Positions 42,028 through 42,386 of a stretch of DNA of 42,386 bases are shown piece after piece (position 1 is the first letter of the stretch; each line of letters opens with the position of its first letter). The position numbers and the translations under genes were made by a program. This stretch comes from an uncultured Clostridiaceae bacterium (GTDB lineage Bacteria > Bacillota > Clostridia > Lachnospirales > Lachnospiraceae): NCBI GenBank assembly GCA_902477765.1, contig CABSIM010000024.1, forward strand, positions 1 to 42,386, read 5' to 3'. The notes beneath the pieces are model-generated. The model was not told where the DNA came from, made no database searches, and saw only the letters and a list, made by a program, of their open reading frames with translations.

Positions 42028-42386
42028 TTAGATAAATTTATTTTTAGTCTCTTCCGGCAAATACTTCACCAGTTCCTCCACCAACTCATACACCTTCGTT
42101 CCCGGTGCAATATCTGTCGGCATTCTACCTTCTCCCTCTTTGATGATACGTTTTGCATATCGAATTGCCAACTTCGGATTGCCCTTCTCCAGAAGAACTT
42201 CAAAAATCTCTTTCATATTCTTCTGATATTTTCCAATCCCCAATTCTCTAAACTTATCGTTTAAAAACGAGACATATTCCGCTCGGTGATTATTTGCTGT
42301 ATAGTAAGCAAAGTGCAGAAGAAACCAGAATTCAATACACTCATTGCTCCATGCAGCATGGTACTGCACATCCGGATTTTCCTGAT
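42028..42386 (-). CDS. RloB family protein, N-terminus beyond window edge
   Basis: About 119 codons are visible, open to the right edge with no credible start; the GTG at 42367-42369 lies inside the protein. The RloB signature is HAAWSNECIEFWFLLHFAYYTA, resembling SNPCFELWLLLHF, followed by the helical tail KYQKNMKEIFEVLLEKGNPKLAIRYAKRI. RloB is usually paired with an ABC-type ATPase (RloA) and occurs in restriction and defence loci; the partner would be off the edge. It ends 17 bp before the CD-NTase start. Confidence 0.82.
   Translation of the reverse strand, partial: QENPDVQYHAAWSNECIEFWFLLHFAYYTANNHRAEYVSFLNDKFRELGIGKYQKNMKEIFEVLLEKGNPKLAIRYAKRIIKEGEGRMPTDIAPGTKVYELVEELVKYLPEETKNKFI

Larger units (their letters stand above)
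38819..42386. mobile_element. AT-rich integrative element with serine recombinase and defence genes (right end not in window)
   Basis: Composition drops sharply at about 38820 from host-like to clearly AT-rich, and all genes beyond it are a site-specific recombinase and anti-phage genes. The left boundary coincides with the recombinase stop codon and a truncated host frame. No direct repeat can be paired because the other end lies outside the window. The element could be a small integrative defence island, a prophage remnant or the end of a larger conjugative element. Confidence 0.7.

Noticed and set aside
42028..42369. Complete small gene starting at the GTG 42367-42369
   Set aside because: The frame stays open to the window edge and the RloB signature sits at the very beginning, so this is the C-terminal part of a longer gene.
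1..42386. CRISPR array, tRNA or rRNA operon
   Set aside because: No regularly spaced repeats and no tRNA cloverleaf or rRNA sequence were seen on reading both strands.

Overview
The window looks like a chromosome segment from a spore-forming Clostridium-like Firmicute, most likely Lachnospiraceae. It is about 50% GC, has strong AGGAGG-type ribosome sites and consensus sigma-A promoters, and carries a T-box in front of an archaeal-type ProRS. CotS-like, YtvI-like and SPOCS-LysM genes point to sporulation. The species is an inference. Nearly all genes lie on the minus strand. The plus-strand exceptions are a crotonase, a LysR regulator, a chloramphenicol acetyltransferase and a hemolysin-III-type membrane protein.

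Layout. 1-3.1 kb: a DedA membrane protein cut by the window edge, leuB, and a divergent crotonase. 3.2-10.6 kb: a six-gene polyamine operon (speA, speE, carboxy(nor)spermidine dehydrogenase, nspC, aguA, aguB). It can take arginine to agmatine, N-carbamoylputrescine, putrescine and then carboxyspermidine and spermidine. It is preceded by a structured RNA of about 320 nt with its own promoter and terminator. 10.7-12.5 kb: an LTA-synthase-like enzyme. 12.7-21.1 kb: a peptide or amide scavenging region with an AbgB-like M20 hydrolase, two small membrane proteins, a divergent LysR regulator, a HAD protein, two tandem amidohydrolases and a membrane transporter. 21.3-27.9 kb: a phosphoglucomutase gene, then the T-box-controlled proS-bioY-cca-cotS-like series. 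28.2 kb: a catP-like gene. 29-38.6 kb: housekeeping and sporulation-associated genes (DnaJ-like, YitT, EamA, YtvI-like, RluA, HlyIII, SPOCS-LysM, TtcA-like, PrcB-like lipoprotein, HicB-like).

38.8-42.4 kb is a clearly different, AT-rich block. A large serine recombinase gene abuts the 3' remnant of an interrupted host gene and is followed by a defence module: a Cap15-type effector, a CD-NTase (together a short CBASS operon) and the end of a RloB-family gene. The block runs off the right edge, so its far end is not visible.

The signals most worth following up are the structured RNA in front of the polyamine operon, a dense cluster of DnaA boxes inside the RluA-family gene, a polyamine operon with SpeE plus the carboxyspermidine route but no SpeD, the CBASS-carrying element, and several well-formed operators, including a perfect 27-bp palindrome between rluA and hlyIII.
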